Shown: piece by piece, positions 1 through 8,701 of the stretch
How positions within the stretch are numbered: the stretch's first letter is position 1
Layout: each line of letters opens with the position of its first letter
Made by a program: the position numbers and the translations under genes
Notes under the pieces: model-generated
Databases searched by the model: none
Told to the model about the DNA's origin: nothing
Seen by the model: only the letters and a program-made list of their open reading frames with translations
Source of the DNA: Sphaerisporangium fuscum
GTDB taxonomy: Bacteria > Actinomycetota > Actinomycetes > Streptosporangiales > Streptosporangiaceae
Length of the DNA: 64,000 nt
Assembly: GCF_018531465.1 (NCBI RefSeq)
Contig: NZ_JAHDTF010000001.1
Span: 1 to 64,000 of the forward strand
Direction of reading: 5' to 3'

Positions 1-344
1 GCGGGGCGGGAACGCTCCCTGCGGGTGCGGGCCGGACGCTCGGCGGCGGCCGGCTCGGCGGCGGCCGCGGGAGCCGGGGCCGCGGTCTCGGCGGCGGAAG
101 AGGCACCGTCAGCAGTTACGCCCTGCTTCTCCTGGATGGCCGCGATGAGCTGGCTCTTGCGCATCCGTCCAGTCCCGCTGATGCCGAGGCTCGACGCGAG
201 AGCCTGCAGCTCAGGCAGCACCATGGCGGACAGCCCGGTGCCGGAGCGACGGCGCGGCCGGGCCGCGGCGCGGGTGGGGGTGTCGCCGGCGGCCGGCGGC
301 ACGGAGCCGGAGGCGTCGGAGAGGAGTTCAGTGGTGTCGCTCAA
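1..344 (-). CDS. rho: Transcription termination factor Rho, N-terminal part (3' end beyond window)
   Basis: About 114 N-terminal residues are present; the gene runs off the left edge. The reading starts LSDTTELLSDASGS and continues through ...LSAMVLPELQALASSLGISG.. GRMRKSQLIAAIQ, which matches the Rho N-terminal helix bundle, then enters the Ala/Pro/Arg-rich insert typical of actinobacterial Rho. A TTG at 344 is chosen as start because GGAAGGA lies about 8 nt upstream and no ATG or GTG fits. Rho is the RNA-dependent hexameric helicase that ends transcription. It follows thrB on the same strand, as in the lysA-hom-thrC-thrB-rho order known from mycobacteria and streptomycetes, but a ~450-bp gap suggests its own promoter. 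The RNA-binding and ATPase domains are not in the window. Confidence 0.88.
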   Translation of the reverse strand, partial: MSDTTELLSDASGSVPPAAGDTPTRAAARPRRRSGTGLSAMVLPELQALASSLGISGTGRMRKSQLIAAIQEKQGVTADGASSAAETAAPAPAAAAEPAAAERPARTRRERSRP

Positions 345-795
345 CTAAAAGGTCCTTCCCAGGGGTCGGGCGTCGGCCACGATCAGCCAGGCGTCCCGGT
401 GGTGCGACCCGGCGGGACAGACCGGGTCGGGCTAGACGAATTTCTAAGGTGGCGGGAAGCCGGTGCGTCGAACCGGCACGTGGCCGTCACCGTCGAGATT
501 CGGGAGCCATTGGGGGCCCGGGGGTCGCCCCCCGGTTGGTTACCGCCCACCAGATGTCGATGTCAGTCGAACGCGCATGTCCCCGATTACGCCGCTTCTC
601 GACATGCCACCCGGATGTGGACCAACCGGAGGCGATGAATTCGGGAAGCCCGCTGTGCGGCCTACGTCTTGCGACGCAGGGCGCGACCCAGCGATGTATG
701 GCTGACAAGCACGCACCCGCAACGGGGGCATCTGGTGCGGCTATCAGCCTAACATCACCAGCGCACACTGCTATTCCCTGAAGGTCGAAGATGCA
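345..795. other. Non-coding leader region between thrB and rho
   Basis: No convincing gene is seen: short readings on both strands lack start context and family resemblance. The region should hold the rho promoter and a long rho 5' leader on the minus strand. One GC hairpin at 518-535 is listed separately. I could not pick a confident -35/-10 pair. Confidence 0.5.
518..535 (-). terminator. GC hairpin upstream of rho
   Basis: A 7-bp perfect stem CCGGGGG/CCCCCGG with a TCGC loop, without a T-run. It lies about 260 nt past the thrB stop and 174 nt before the rho start, so it could end thrB read-through or form part of a rho leader attenuator. Its role is inferred from position only. Confidence 0.3.
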
Positions 796-1722
796 TCAGC
801 GTGTCTCGGGAAATTGAACGCTCGCCCCGGACCGGTCGACGTCCAATGGCTGGATGTGCCAGTCATTACCCACTTCCGACGCGATCAAATCATGGGTATC
901 CGCCGTTCCGAACACGAGGACCGTGGGACCGGCCCCCGAGACGACGGCGGGAACCCCGGCCACGCGGAGACGTTTTACCAGATCGGCCGTGGCCGGCATC
1001 GCAGGCGCGCGGTAGTTCTGGTGGAGACGATCTTCGGTGGCCGCGAGCAGCAGCCCGCTCTCGGGTCGCTGGGTGAGCGCCGCGACGAGCAGGGCGGCAC
1101 GGCCGGCGTTGGCCGCCGCGTCGGCGTGCGGCACATCCTTCGGCAGGAGCCCGCGCGCCTCCTCGGTGGAGAGCCGGGTTCTCGGCACGCACACCACTGG
1201 AAGGACGCCCCCATGCGGGCTCAGCTTCAGCTTATGCGGTGTTCCTGACAAGTCCGTCCATGCGATGGTCAACCCTCCTGCCAGGCATGGGGCGACGTTG
1301 TCGGGGTGGCCCTCGATCTCGTTCGCCAGCGCGAACACCTCGTCGTCCGACATGCCGGGCGCGCGGAGGGCCCGCGCGGCGAGGATGCCGGCGCAGATGG
1401 CGGCCGAGGAGGAACCGAGGCCTCGGGCGTGCGGGATGCGGTTGAGGCACCGCAGCCGGATCCCCGCCGGCTGCGGCACACCGGCCCGCTCGAAGGTCGC
1501 GCGCATCGCGCGGACGATCAGGTGGCCCTCGCCGGTGTCGAGCTCACCCTCCCCCTGCCCCTCGACGGTGACGTCGACGGCCGGGCCGGCCGGCGTCTCG
1601 TCGAAGACGGTGGCCTCCACCTCGTCGTACAGGGTGAGGGCGAGGCCGAGCGAGTCGAAGCCGGGCCCGAGGTTGGCGCTGGTGGCGGGCACGCGAACGA
1701 CGACCGTGCTGCTCGTTGCCAT
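796..1722 (-). CDS. thrB: Homoserine kinase
   Basis: This 308-residue protein of the GHMP kinase family phosphorylates homoserine with ATP in the cytoplasm, giving the substrate of threonine synthase. Visible signatures are PATSANLGPGFDS at residues 12-24, the glycine/serine ATP-binding loop HARGLGSSSAA at about 98-108, and the C-terminal VSGAGPTVLVF motif near 265. The ATG at 1722 is chosen because AAGGGAACC precedes it and the GHMP family motif lies at the expected distance. thrC ends 17 nt upstream, so the two are probably co-transcribed and translated together. Length is normal for the family. Confidence 0.95.
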   Translation of the reverse strand: MATSSTVVVRVPATSANLGPGFDSLGLALTLYDEVEATVFDETPAGPAVDVTVEGQGEGELDTGEGHLIVRAMRATFERAGVPQPAGIRLRCLNRIPHARGLGSSSAAICAGILAARALRAPGMSDDEVFALANEIEGHPDNVAPCLAGGLTIAWTDLSGTPHKLKLSPHGGVLPVVCVPRTRLSTEEARGLLPKDVPHADAAANAGRAALLVAALTQRPESGLLLAATEDRLHQNYRAPAMPATADLVKRLRVAGVPAVVSGAGPTVLVFGTADTHDLIASEVGNDWHIQPLDVDRSGASVQFPETR

Positions 1723-1739
1723 GAGGTTCCCTTGGTGTG

Positions 1740-2798
1740 TCAGGCGAGCTCGAGAGCGCCGGCCGCCGCGAAGGCGTCGACCGGGATGGTGAGCGGGGTG
1801 GGCGCGCCGGAGATGGCCCAGTCGGGGTCCTTCAGGCCGTTGCCGGTGACGGTGCACACCACACGCTCGCCCGGCCGCAGCAGCCCCTGCTCGTGGGCCT
1901 GCAGCAGCCCGGCCACACTGGCCGCCGACGCCAGCTCGACGAAGACGCCCTCCTCCTGCGCGAGCAGCTTGTAGGCGGCGGCGATCTGGCGGTCGGTGAC
2001 GGCCTGAATGTCGCCCCCGGACTCGTCGCGGGCGGCCTCGGCGAGTTTCCAGGAGGCGGGGTTGCCGATGCGGATCGCCGTGGCGATCGTGTGGGGGTGG
2101 GTGACCGGCGCGCCGTTGACGATGGGAGCCGACCCGCTGGCCTGGAAGCCGAGCATGCGGGGGGTGCGGGTGGCGACGCCGTCGGCGGCGTACTCGCGGT
2201 AGCCCATCCAGTAGGCCGAGATGTTGCCGGCGTTGCCCACGGGGATGCAGTGGACGTCGGGGGCGTCACCGAGCACGTCGACGATCTCGAACGCGGCGGT
2301 CTTCTGCCCCTGCAGGCGGTGGGGGTTGACGGAGTTGACCAGGGCGATCGGGTAGTTCTCGGCGAGCTTCCTCGTCATGTCGAGGCAGTCGTCGAAGGAG
2401 CCGTCGACCTGGAGCAGCTTGGCCCCGTGGACCAGGGCCTGCGCCAGCTTGCCCATGGCGATCTTGCCCCGCGGGACGAGGACGGCGCAGGTGAGCCCGG
2501 CGCGCACGGCGTAGGCCGCGGCCGAGGCGCTGGTGTTGCCGGTGGAGGCGCAGATGACGGCCTTGGCCCCCTCTTCGACGGCCTTGCTGATCGCCACGGT
2601 CATGCCGCGGTCCTTGAAGCTGCCGGTGGGGTTGAGGCCCTCGACCTTGAGGTAGACCTCGCAGCCGGTGAGCGCGGAGACGCGCCGCGCGGGCACCAGC
2701 GGTGTGCCGCCTTCGAGCAAGGTGACCACGGGCGTCGTCGTGGTCACGGGGAGCCGGTCACGGTATTCCTCGATCAGGCCACGCCACGCCGTCAACAT
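1740..2798 (-). CDS. thrC: Threonine synthase
   Basis: This 352-residue PLP enzyme converts O-phosphohomoserine to threonine. The PLP-lysine motif [10 protein letters not shown] is at residues 56-65 (Lys62), followed by [15 protein letters not shown], the phosphate-contacting segment of fold-type II enzymes. [12 protein letters not shown] and the glycine-rich [11 protein letters not shown] near the C-terminus also fit. The ATG at 2798 has GGAGGAGCA immediately upstream and gives a standard length; the upstream in-frame extension is low-complexity and unlike the family. It is followed by thrB in the same operon. Normally hom lies directly upstream; here hom is about 7 kb away (9869-11248), so thrC must have a promoter in 2799-3103. 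Confidence 0.95.
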   Translation of the reverse strand: MLTAWRGLIEEYRDRLPVTTTTPVVTLLEGGTPLVPARRVSALTGCEVYLKVEGLNPTGSFKDRGMTVAISKAVEEGAKAVICASTGNTSASAAAYAVRAGLTCAVLVPRGKIAMGKLAQALVHGAKLLQVDGSFDDCLDMTRKLAENYPIALVNSVNPHRLQGQKTAAFEIVDVLGDAPDVHCIPVGNAGNISAYWMGYREYAADGVATRTPRMLGFQASGSAPIVNGAPVTHPHTIATAIRIGNPASWKLAEAARDESGGDIQAVTDRQIAAAYKLLAQEEGVFVELASAASVAGLLQAHEQGLLRPGERVVCTVTGNGLKDPDWAISGAPTPLTIPVDAFAAAGALELA

Positions 2799-3103
2799 TG
2801 CTGCTCCTCCCGCGCCCGGCCCAGCCGTAGGCGGGGCCCTGCGGCGCGTAACCATGGGTCCGCTACCAGCGGTATCAGGCATCGAGTCTACGGGTGGCCG
2901 AACCCCTGCCGCGTCGCCTGTCCACAGGGTGGACCATCGCATCGGTCCTCGACATCAATCCTGAGTCAGGCGGGCCGGACACGGACCACCAACTGGCAAA
3001 GTCCGCATCCGAGAAGAAGCCCGCGAAACCGGCTCTGTCTCTTTAACATCTTTTACCTCACAATTGGGATCAACTTCAGCATGCCCGGAGGGGAAACGTC
3101 GCC

Positions 3104-4426
3104 GTGACCGACGACCAGATGTTCCACGCGCGTCACGGCGTCGCCGTCGAACCCGCCCGCCTTCCGCTTCCGCACGACCTCGCCGTACGGGACGCGGCCC
3201 GCCAGGAGGCGAACCGGGACCGGCTCCACTGGGTCCTCGACCACCTGCCCGCGAGCCGCCCCGGGCGCCCCGTCGAGATCCTCGACCTGGGCTGCGGCGG
3301 CGGCGACCTCTCACTGCTCCTCGCCGAGCGGGGTGACCGGGTGACCGGGGTGGACCTCTCGCCGTCCATGGTCGAGAGGTCGCGGCGGCGACGCGAGGGA
3401 CTGCCCGCCGACGTGGCCGCGCGGCTCGACTTCACCGTGGGCGACGGGCAGGCGCTCGACGGCGTGGCCGACGGGGCCTTCGACGCCGCCGCCGTGGACC
3501 AGCTCCTCGACCAGGTCGGCGACCCGGTGCAGGTGCTCTGCGAGCTCCACCGGACGCTACGGCCGGGCGCGAGCCTGGTGCTCACCGTGCCGTACGGCGT
3601 GAGCGAGGACATCCTGCGCATCGCACGAGCGGGAGAGGCGGTCACAGGGGGCGGAGGGGCGGCCGCACGGGCCGGCGAGGCCGTCGCAAGGGCCGGAGAG
3701 GCGGGCGCACGGGCGAGCGAGGCCGTCGCAGGAACCGGAGAGGCGGTCACCGGGGCCGGCGAGGCGGTGGCAAGGGTCGGCGAGGCCGTCGCAAGGGCCG
3801 GAGAGGCGGGCGCACGGGCGGGCGAGGTCCAGAACGGGCCCGGCGAGCCGGACGAGGACGCCGACCGCCGGCGCGTGTTCTACCACGGCAGCCTCCGCCA
3901 CCTGGTGGAGCCGCTGTTCGAGATCCGAGAGCTCACCGTGCTCCGCGGGCATCTCGTCGGCGTGGCGGTGCGCCGGGACGAGATGCGCGGCACGCCCGGT
4001 TTCGCGCTGAGCCGGGCCGAGACCGCGTTCCTGCAGCGGGAGCGGCTCCTGCACGGCGAGATCGCCGAGCTGCGGGACCGCTGCGCCGAGCTCGCGGGCC
4101 GGGCGGGCGCTCTGGCCGCCGCCGGCGAGGACCTGCTGGGGCACAACGCCGCGCTGCGCGCCGAGGCGACCCGTCTGGGGCAGAGGGTGACACAGCTCGA
4201 GGGCCGCCTGGCGGAGTACCGCGAGGTGATCGCACGGTTGCGCCGGTCGCGCGCCTGGCGGTTGATCACCGCCTACCGCCGCCTGCGTTACCCGTCCACG
4301 CGCGGCATCGGCGGGAAGCGCCCGATCGTCATCACCGGCTCGGCCACCACCGCCGACACTCCGCGCCCAGCACTACCCGCCCGCGCGGAATCCTCCACTC
4401 CGACACCGGCCGCGCCCAAGAAGTGA
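3104..4426 (+). CDS. Class I SAM-dependent methyltransferase with heptapeptide-repeat insert and coiled-coil tail
   Basis: A 440-residue protein. SAM-binding motif I ILDLGCGGGDLS is at residues 59-70, followed by VTGVDLSPSMVE (motif II region), so it is a Methyltransf_11/25-type enzyme; the substrate is unknown. Residues 175-244 are ten consecutive seven-residue units based on RAGEAVA, inserted where a normal enzyme would carry a short loop; the fold then resumes at RRVFYHGSLRHLVEPLF. A coiled-coil segment (about 320-385, rich in E/L/R) and a Pro/Thr/Ala tail follow. The GTG at 3104 has GGAGGGG upstream. It is the first gene of the glycosyltransferase island and probably acts on the same surface glycan, which is inference from context. 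Confidence 0.85.
   Translation: MTDDQMFHARHGVAVEPARLPLPHDLAVRDAARQEANRDRLHWVLDHLPASRPGRPVEILDLGCGGGDLSLLLAERGDRVTGVDLSPSMVERSRRRREGLPADVAARLDFTVGDGQALDGVADGAFDAAAVDQLLDQVGDPVQVLCELHRTLRPGASLVLTVPYGVSEDILRIARAGEAVTGGGGAAARAGEAVARAGEAGARASEAVAGTGEAVTGAGEAVARVGEAVARAGEAGARAGEVQNGPGEPDEDADRRRVFYHGSLRHLVEPLFEIRELTVLRGHLVGVAVRRDEMRGTPGFALSRAETAFLQRERLLHGEIAELRDRCAELAGRAGALAAAGEDLLGHNAALRAEATRLGQRVTQLEGRLAEYREVIARLRRSRAWRLITAYRRLRYPSTRGIGGKRPIVITGSATTADTPRPALPARAESSTPTPAAPKK
3626..3835 (+). repeat. Ten in-frame 21-bp units inside the methyltransferase gene
   Basis: Ten units of 21 bp encode RAGEAVT, GGGGAAA, RAGEAVA, RAGEAGA, RASEAVA, GTGEAVT, GAGEAVA, RVGEAVA, RAGEAGA and RAGEVQN. A 43-bp stretch at 3673-3715 is repeated at 3778-3820, exactly 105 bp (five units) away, indicating recent unequal duplication. 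Reading frame is preserved throughout. Confidence 0.9.
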
Positions 4427-4616
4427 CCCACGGGAAGGGTGAGGTGATCAGGTTCACCGGGTGTCCCGCCGCGAACGGCGCCGAATTCGCCGCACCACTC
4501 CTCACCGTCGCGGCGCCGGATGAACACGCCCCTGCCCAGCAGGGATGCGGCGGCGACCGTTCACACCGCCGCTCCACCCGACCCGCAAGCTGGACCAGAT
4601 TTCACCACTCGAGCCC

Positions 4617-4935
4617 CTGAAACCCAGCTGCGAACCAGCACCGGCCGCCCCAAACCAAGACCGGGACGCCGCCCACGACCCATCACCCCTGGGACCGCCA
4701 GCTGCCGACCAGCACCCACCGTCCCCAAACCAAGATCGGGGACGCCGCACTCCTGGACCGCCAGCTGCTGACCGGCACCCGTCGTCCCCGAACCAGCGGA
4801 ACGACCACGGCCCTTGTCGCCCCCGGCTGCGAACGCCGTCCCGTACCGGGTTCGAACCCCGCCTCCACGATCTCCGAGGCCCCTGGCTGCCGACCAGCAC
4901 CCGCCGTCCCCAGGCCAAGGCCGGGACCCCGTCAC
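4617..4935. repeat. Degenerate ~65-bp intergenic tandem repeat
   Basis: At least four related copies begin near 4617, 4688, 4753 and 4878. Each contains a form of CAGCTGCCGACCAGCACC followed by CCGTCCCC and a variant of AAACCAAGATCGGGGACGCC. The copies differ by substitutions and spacing. Readings across the region on both strands are low-complexity and have no family resemblance, so I treat the array as non-coding. Confidence 0.6.
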
Positions 4936-5005
4936 CTACCCGCTGCGGACGAGGCCGGGGGATGGGTGGTTTCGGGGGGCGCGTGGAGGTTGGGTCTCCT
5001 TGTTC

Positions 5006-5035
5006 GGGGGAGGGGGGGTGGGTGGCGGGGGTGGG
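5006..5035 (+). promoter_or_regulatory. G-quadruplex-like tract upstream of glycosyltransferase
   Basis: Runs of 5, 7, 3, 5 and 3 guanines are separated by one to four bases on the plus (coding) strand, within the presumed 5' leader of the gene starting at 5203. This satisfies the common four-tract G-quadruplex pattern in DNA or mRNA. Function is inferred. Confidence 0.5.
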
Positions 5036-5202
5036 AGTAAAGGGGGAAGTAAAGATCGCGAAAAAGGGCCTGTTTCCAGGGGTGGGGGAGGATTCGCAGG
5101 TGGCGGCCATCGTGGAGGGCCTCCCCTCACATGAAGCTCTCAGGTTCCTTGGGTAGGGTCGGCTCCCGGCGGCGTACCGGAACGACGTTAGGAGCGATCG
5201 TC

Positions 5203-6891
5203 TTGACTGCCTCCTCACCGATGACCCCCGAGTGGCCCGAGCCGGTCCCGGCGGCCGGTGGGGGCCGCCGGCCGAGGATCCGCCACAACGACTACTCCCC
5301 TCTCGTCCCGCCGCCGCTCGGTGAATGGACCCCGGCCCTGACCGTCAGCGTCGTCATCCCCGCCCACGGGGCCCAGCACCGTCTCGACCTGACGCTCGCC
5401 GCGCTGGCCGCGCAGACCTATCCCGCGCACCTGATGGAGGTCGTGGTCGTCGACGACGGCAGCGAGCCGGCGCTGCGGCTGCCCCACGTCCGTCCCGGGA
5501 ACACCCGGCTGGTGACCAGCGCGCCCGGTGGCTGGGGTACGGCGCACGCGATCAACACCGGGGTCGCCCTCGCCGGCGGCGAGATCGTCCAGCGGCTCGA
5601 CTCCGACATGGTGATCTGCCGCGAGCACATCGAAGCCCTCATGCGCTGGCACCACCTCACCGACTACGTCGTCACGATCGGCGCGAAGAAGTTCATCGAG
5701 GAACCTCCGCTCGAGGCGGCGGCGGTGCACACGGCGGTGCGCGAGGGTGCGCTGGAGTCGCTGTTCGACATGACGTCGGCCGTGCCGAGTTCCACGGAGG
5801 CGACCATCCGCCGCCTGGACGGGCTGCGCGCCAGCAAGAACCCCTACCACGTGTGCACCGGGCCCACCGTCTCGTTCCGCCGCGCCCTGTTCCACCAGGT
5901 GGGCGGCCTGGACCCGGAGGTGCTGCGCGGCGAGGACACCGAGTTCGCCTACCGGTTGGCGATGAGCGGCGCGGTGTTCGTGCCCGACATGGAGGCGCGC
6001 GCCGTCCACCTCGGGCTGCCCGCCCAGCGCCTCGACACCGAGGCGACCGTCCGGGTCGTGGCCCCCTACCTCGCCAACCGCGTCCCGCTCCGCCGTGACC
6101 TGCGCAAGGATCGCGGCAGGCGGTGGCCGGTGGCGTACGTCGAGGTGGTCCTCGACGTGGAGGGCGCCGGCGAGCGGCAGGTGCGGGAGGCCGTGAGCGC
6201 GGCGCTGGCGGGGAGCCTGCCCGACGTCGAGGTCACCCTCGTGGGGCCTTGGGGGAGGCTGACCGATGGGCGCCACAAGGTGCTGGATGATCCCGACTTC
6301 GAGGCGCGGCTGATCCGGGAGCGGTTCCGGCACGATCCGGCCGTCCGGCTCGCCCCCGGGCCCGCCGGGGACCCCGCTCCGGTCCCGTTCAGGTACACCG
6401 GGCCTGTGAACGTCCCGCTCTCGCGCCGCACGCTGGAGCTGATGGTGAAGGCGGTGACCGACGAGCGCGCGGGCCTGCTGGTGGTGGCGTTCCCGGACGG
6501 CCGTACGGCCCGGCTGGAGCGCACCGACGCCGTCAACCGCGCGCGGCTGCTCGCGGCCCCCGGCGAGGACCTCGACGAGGTGATCGGGCAGACCCACGGC
6601 GTGCGGCGTGGCGAGGCGGCGGAGTTCTGGCCCGCCAAGCCCGTGGCCGGCGCCGGTACGGGATCCGGGGCCGGCGACGGGGCTTCCGGCACCGGCCGCG
6701 ATCCCTCCGCCGGCGACGGGGCTCCCCGCGCCTCCCGCGAGCCCGCGCCCGCGGAGGCGGCTCCGAACGCCGCCTCCCGCTCCGGCGACGGCCCGGTCAC
6801 GGCTCGCGTACGCAAGCCGAACCCCACGCCGAAGAGGCCGGCGCCCGAGAGGCTCGTACGGCGGCTACGAACGGCCCTGCTGGGCCGCTGA
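5203..6891 (+). CDS. Family 2 glycosyltransferase (GT-A fold), paralogue A
   Basis: A 562-residue protein. The GT-A nucleotide-sugar fold begins with VSVVIPAHGAQHRLDLTL and VVVVDDGSEP; the metal-binding DxD is RLDSDMV (about residues 133-135). LRGEDTEFAYRLAMSGA resembles the ED(T/L)E acceptor and catalytic motif of GT2/Glyco_transf_7C enzymes. The last ~100 residues are Gly/Ala/Pro-rich and end in a basic tail. The TTG start at 5203 is chosen because TTAGGAG lies 8 nt upstream and the true homology (RIRHNDYSPL) begins soon after. It is paralogous over its length to the convergent gene at 6967-8655. The likely role is transfer of sugars to a cell-surface polymer; donor and acceptor are unknown. 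Confidence 0.85.
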   Translation: MTASSPMTPEWPEPVPAAGGGRRPRIRHNDYSPLVPPPLGEWTPALTVSVVIPAHGAQHRLDLTLAALAAQTYPAHLMEVVVVDDGSEPALRLPHVRPGNTRLVTSAPGGWGTAHAINTGVALAGGEIVQRLDSDMVICREHIEALMRWHHLTDYVVTIGAKKFIEEPPLEAAAVHTAVREGALESLFDMTSAVPSSTEATIRRLDGLRASKNPYHVCTGPTVSFRRALFHQVGGLDPEVLRGEDTEFAYRLAMSGAVFVPDMEARAVHLGLPAQRLDTEATVRVVAPYLANRVPLRRDLRKDRGRRWPVAYVEVVLDVEGAGERQVREAVSAALAGSLPDVEVTLVGPWGRLTDGRHKVLDDPDFEARLIRERFRHDPAVRLAPGPAGDPAPVPFRYTGPVNVPLSRRTLELMVKAVTDERAGLLVVAFPDGRTARLERTDAVNRARLLAAPGEDLDEVIGQTHGVRRGEAAEFWPAKPVAGAGTGSGAGDGASGTGRDPSAGDGAPRASREPAPAEAAPNAASRSGDGPVTARVRKPNPTPKRPAPERLVRRLRTALLGR

Positions 6892-7005
6892 GCCCCGAGC
6901 CGCTCGTGCGGCGCCTGCGAACCGTCCTGCCGGGCCTGTGACGCGCCGGGGCTGCTCGTGCGGTGCCTACGAACCGTCCTGCTGGGGCGGTGAGCCGCTG
7001 CCGGG
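6852..7005 (+). repeat. Three ~51-bp tandem copies at the convergent ends of two glycosyltransferase genes
   Basis: Copies start at 6852, 6902 and 6954, each beginning GCTCGT(A/G)CGG and containing a form of CGAACCGTCCTGCTGGG. Copy 1 encodes the C-terminus LVRRLRTALLGR of the plus-strand gene. Copy 2 reads LVRRLRTVLPGL then a stop, and copy 3 reads LVRCLRTVLLGR then a stop. Copy 3 also lies antisense over the last codons of the minus-strand gene. Confidence 0.75.
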
Positions 7006-8655
7006 CTCGGTGGTCGTCCTCCCGGGGCCGGGCCGCCGGGACGAGATGCGCTTGATCACGCTGCGCAGGCGGCTCGCCTTGAGGGCGGCGACCTCCCGGC
7101 GCAGGGCGCCGACGTCGCGGCGCAGGTCGACGGCCGTCTTGCGCCATCGGCCGGCCTCCTCACGCCACTTGCCGACCTGGCCGCGCAGCCGCTCGACCTC
7201 CTTGGTGAGCTTCGCGATCTCGGCCTCGGCCTCCAGTCGGGCGCGGTAGGCCATGCGGCGTCCCTTGACCGGCACGGCCTCGGCGGCGGGCGTGAAGCCC
7301 GGCGTCTCGCCGTCGATCCACAGCGTGCCGTACACGTCGTCGACCGCCTCGTCGTGAGCGTCAGCATCGGCTCCGGCGACGATGGCGGCGCGGGCGAAGG
7401 CGGAACGGCGTTCGAGGCGGGCCGCCACGATCCCCTCGGCGCTCTCCGACAGCAGCACGCTGACCAGCCCGTGGTCGCCCTCGACGATCAGGTCGAGCAG
7501 CCGGGCCAGGGTGTCCTCCCCCGGCACCCACCCCGCGGGCAGACGCAGGCGGAACGGGGCGACGCGCTCGGGCTCGGCGGGGGCGAGCGTCACCCTTCCC
7601 TCGTAGGCGTAGTGGCCGTGCAGGAGGGCGAGGTCGAGCGTCGGGTCGGTGAGCGGGGCCCGGCGCTCGGGCGTGAGGGTGTCCCAGGGGCCGACGAGCA
7701 GCACCGACACGTCGGGGACGGTGCCGGCGAGGACGGCGTCGACGGTGGCCCGCGTGTCCTCGTACCCGGCGGCCTCCACGACGACCTCGAGGTAGGGGAC
7801 CTTCCACTGGCGCGCCGGGTGGGTGCGCAGCCAGCGGTACTGCGGGACGCGGTCGGCGATCAGGGCGTGGCTGACGCGGTCGATGGGCTCCTTGCCGCGC
7901 ATGCGCATCGACGGGCCGAGGTGGAACCCGCGGGCCAGCGGCTCGGGGACGAACACCGCGCCGGCCTGGGCCAGCCGGTAGCCCATCTCGGTGTCCTGGC
8001 CGAGGATGAGCTCCTCGTCCATCGGCCCGGCGGCCTCCATCAGGCGCCGCCCGACCGACGTGGCGCCGCCGATGTGCAGGCTGAAGGCCCGGCTCGGGGT
8101 CTGGGTGAGCCCCTTGGTGCGGCCGACGAGGTCGACCAGCCATTCGTGGGGTTCGGCGGGCTCGAAGAGCTTGGCGAGGTCGTCGGCCGCGGCGACCACC
8201 TCCGGCGCGGGCAGTTCGGCGGTGGTGAAGCGCAGGTAGCCGGTGACGACGAGGTAGGGCGCGAGGTGGTGCCAGCGCATGTGCGCCTCGACCTCTCGGC
8301 GGTCGGCGACCACGTCGGAGTCGAGCCAGTGGATCACCTCGCCGGTGGCGGCCGCGAGCCCGGCGTTGCGGGCGTTGGCCCGGCCCGGTTCGGTGCAGGA
8401 GATCAGCCGGGTGCCGGTGGGCCGGACGGGGGGCAGGCGCAGCGGCGGCGTGCTGCCGTTGTCGACCACGATCACCTCGAGGAGCTCCTCGGGGTAGGTC
8501 TGCGCGGCGAGGCCGGCGAGGGCGAGGTCGAGCTTGTCCTGGCCGTCGTAGGCGGGGATCACGACGCTGACCCGCAGGCGTGGCGTCCAGGCGCCGAGCG
8601 CGGGCGGGTCGAGCAGGGTGTAGTCGTTCCCGCGGATCCGGGGCGTCATCGGCAT
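6967..8655 (-). CDS. Family 2 glycosyltransferase (GT-A fold), paralogue B, with C-terminal coiled coil
   Basis: A 562-residue protein beginning MPMTPRIRGNDYTLLDPP. VSVVIPAYDGQDKLDLAL and VIVVDNGS mark the GT-A nucleotide-binding half; the DxD is HWLDSDVV (residues 112-114); LGQDTEMGYRLAQAGA is the later ED-type motif. Residues about 480-540 form an Arg/Glu/Leu-rich coiled coil, after which a Ser/Pro/Gly tail ends the protein. The N-terminal 400 residues align by eye with the plus-strand gene at 5203-6891, so the pair arose by duplication and inversion. It lies 46 bp downstream of the glycosyltransferase at 8702-9808 and is probably in the hom-led transcription unit. A surface-glycan role is inferred. 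Confidence 0.86.
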   Translation of the reverse strand: MPMTPRIRGNDYTLLDPPALGAWTPRLRVSVVIPAYDGQDKLDLALAGLAAQTYPEELLEVIVVDNGSTPPLRLPPVRPTGTRLISCTEPGRANARNAGLAAATGEVIHWLDSDVVADRREVEAHMRWHHLAPYLVVTGYLRFTTAELPAPEVVAAADDLAKLFEPAEPHEWLVDLVGRTKGLTQTPSRAFSLHIGGATSVGRRLMEAAGPMDEELILGQDTEMGYRLAQAGAVFVPEPLARGFHLGPSMRMRGKEPIDRVSHALIADRVPQYRWLRTHPARQWKVPYLEVVVEAAGYEDTRATVDAVLAGTVPDVSVLLVGPWDTLTPERRAPLTDPTLDLALLHGHYAYEGRVTLAPAEPERVAPFRLRLPAGWVPGEDTLARLLDLIVEGDHGLVSVLLSESAEGIVAARLERRSAFARAAIVAGADADAHDEAVDDVYGTLWIDGETPGFTPAAEAVPVKGRRMAYRARLEAEAEIAKLTKEVERLRGQVGKWREEAGRWRKTAVDLRRDVGALRREVAALKASRLRSVIKRISSRRPGPGRTTTEPGSGSPPQQDGS

Positions 8656-8701
8656 TCCATCGTCGGGCGGGGGATCGGACGGGTGTGCCGGGGCCGTACG
8701 G

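Larger units (their letters stand above)
4427..5202. other. 776-bp non-coding region between methyltransferase and glycosyltransferase
   Basis: It holds the degenerate repeat array (4617-4935) and a strongly G-rich tract (4965-5100) on the plus strand. No gene is supported. A ribosome-binding site for the following glycosyltransferase ends the region (TTAGGAG at 5188-5194). Confidence 0.6.

Noticed and set aside
4840..4870. tRNA T-arm-like motif GGGTTCGAACCCC
   Set aside because: No acceptor, D or anticodon arm can be built around it and one T-stem pair mismatches; it lies in the degenerate repeat array. A tRNA relic or att-like site is possible but unsupported.
4502..5218. Open frames on both strands across the 4.5-5.2 kb gap
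   Set aside because: Low-complexity Pro/Arg or Gly/Trp/Arg translations arise from the DNA repeat and G-rich tract; no family resemblance or good start.
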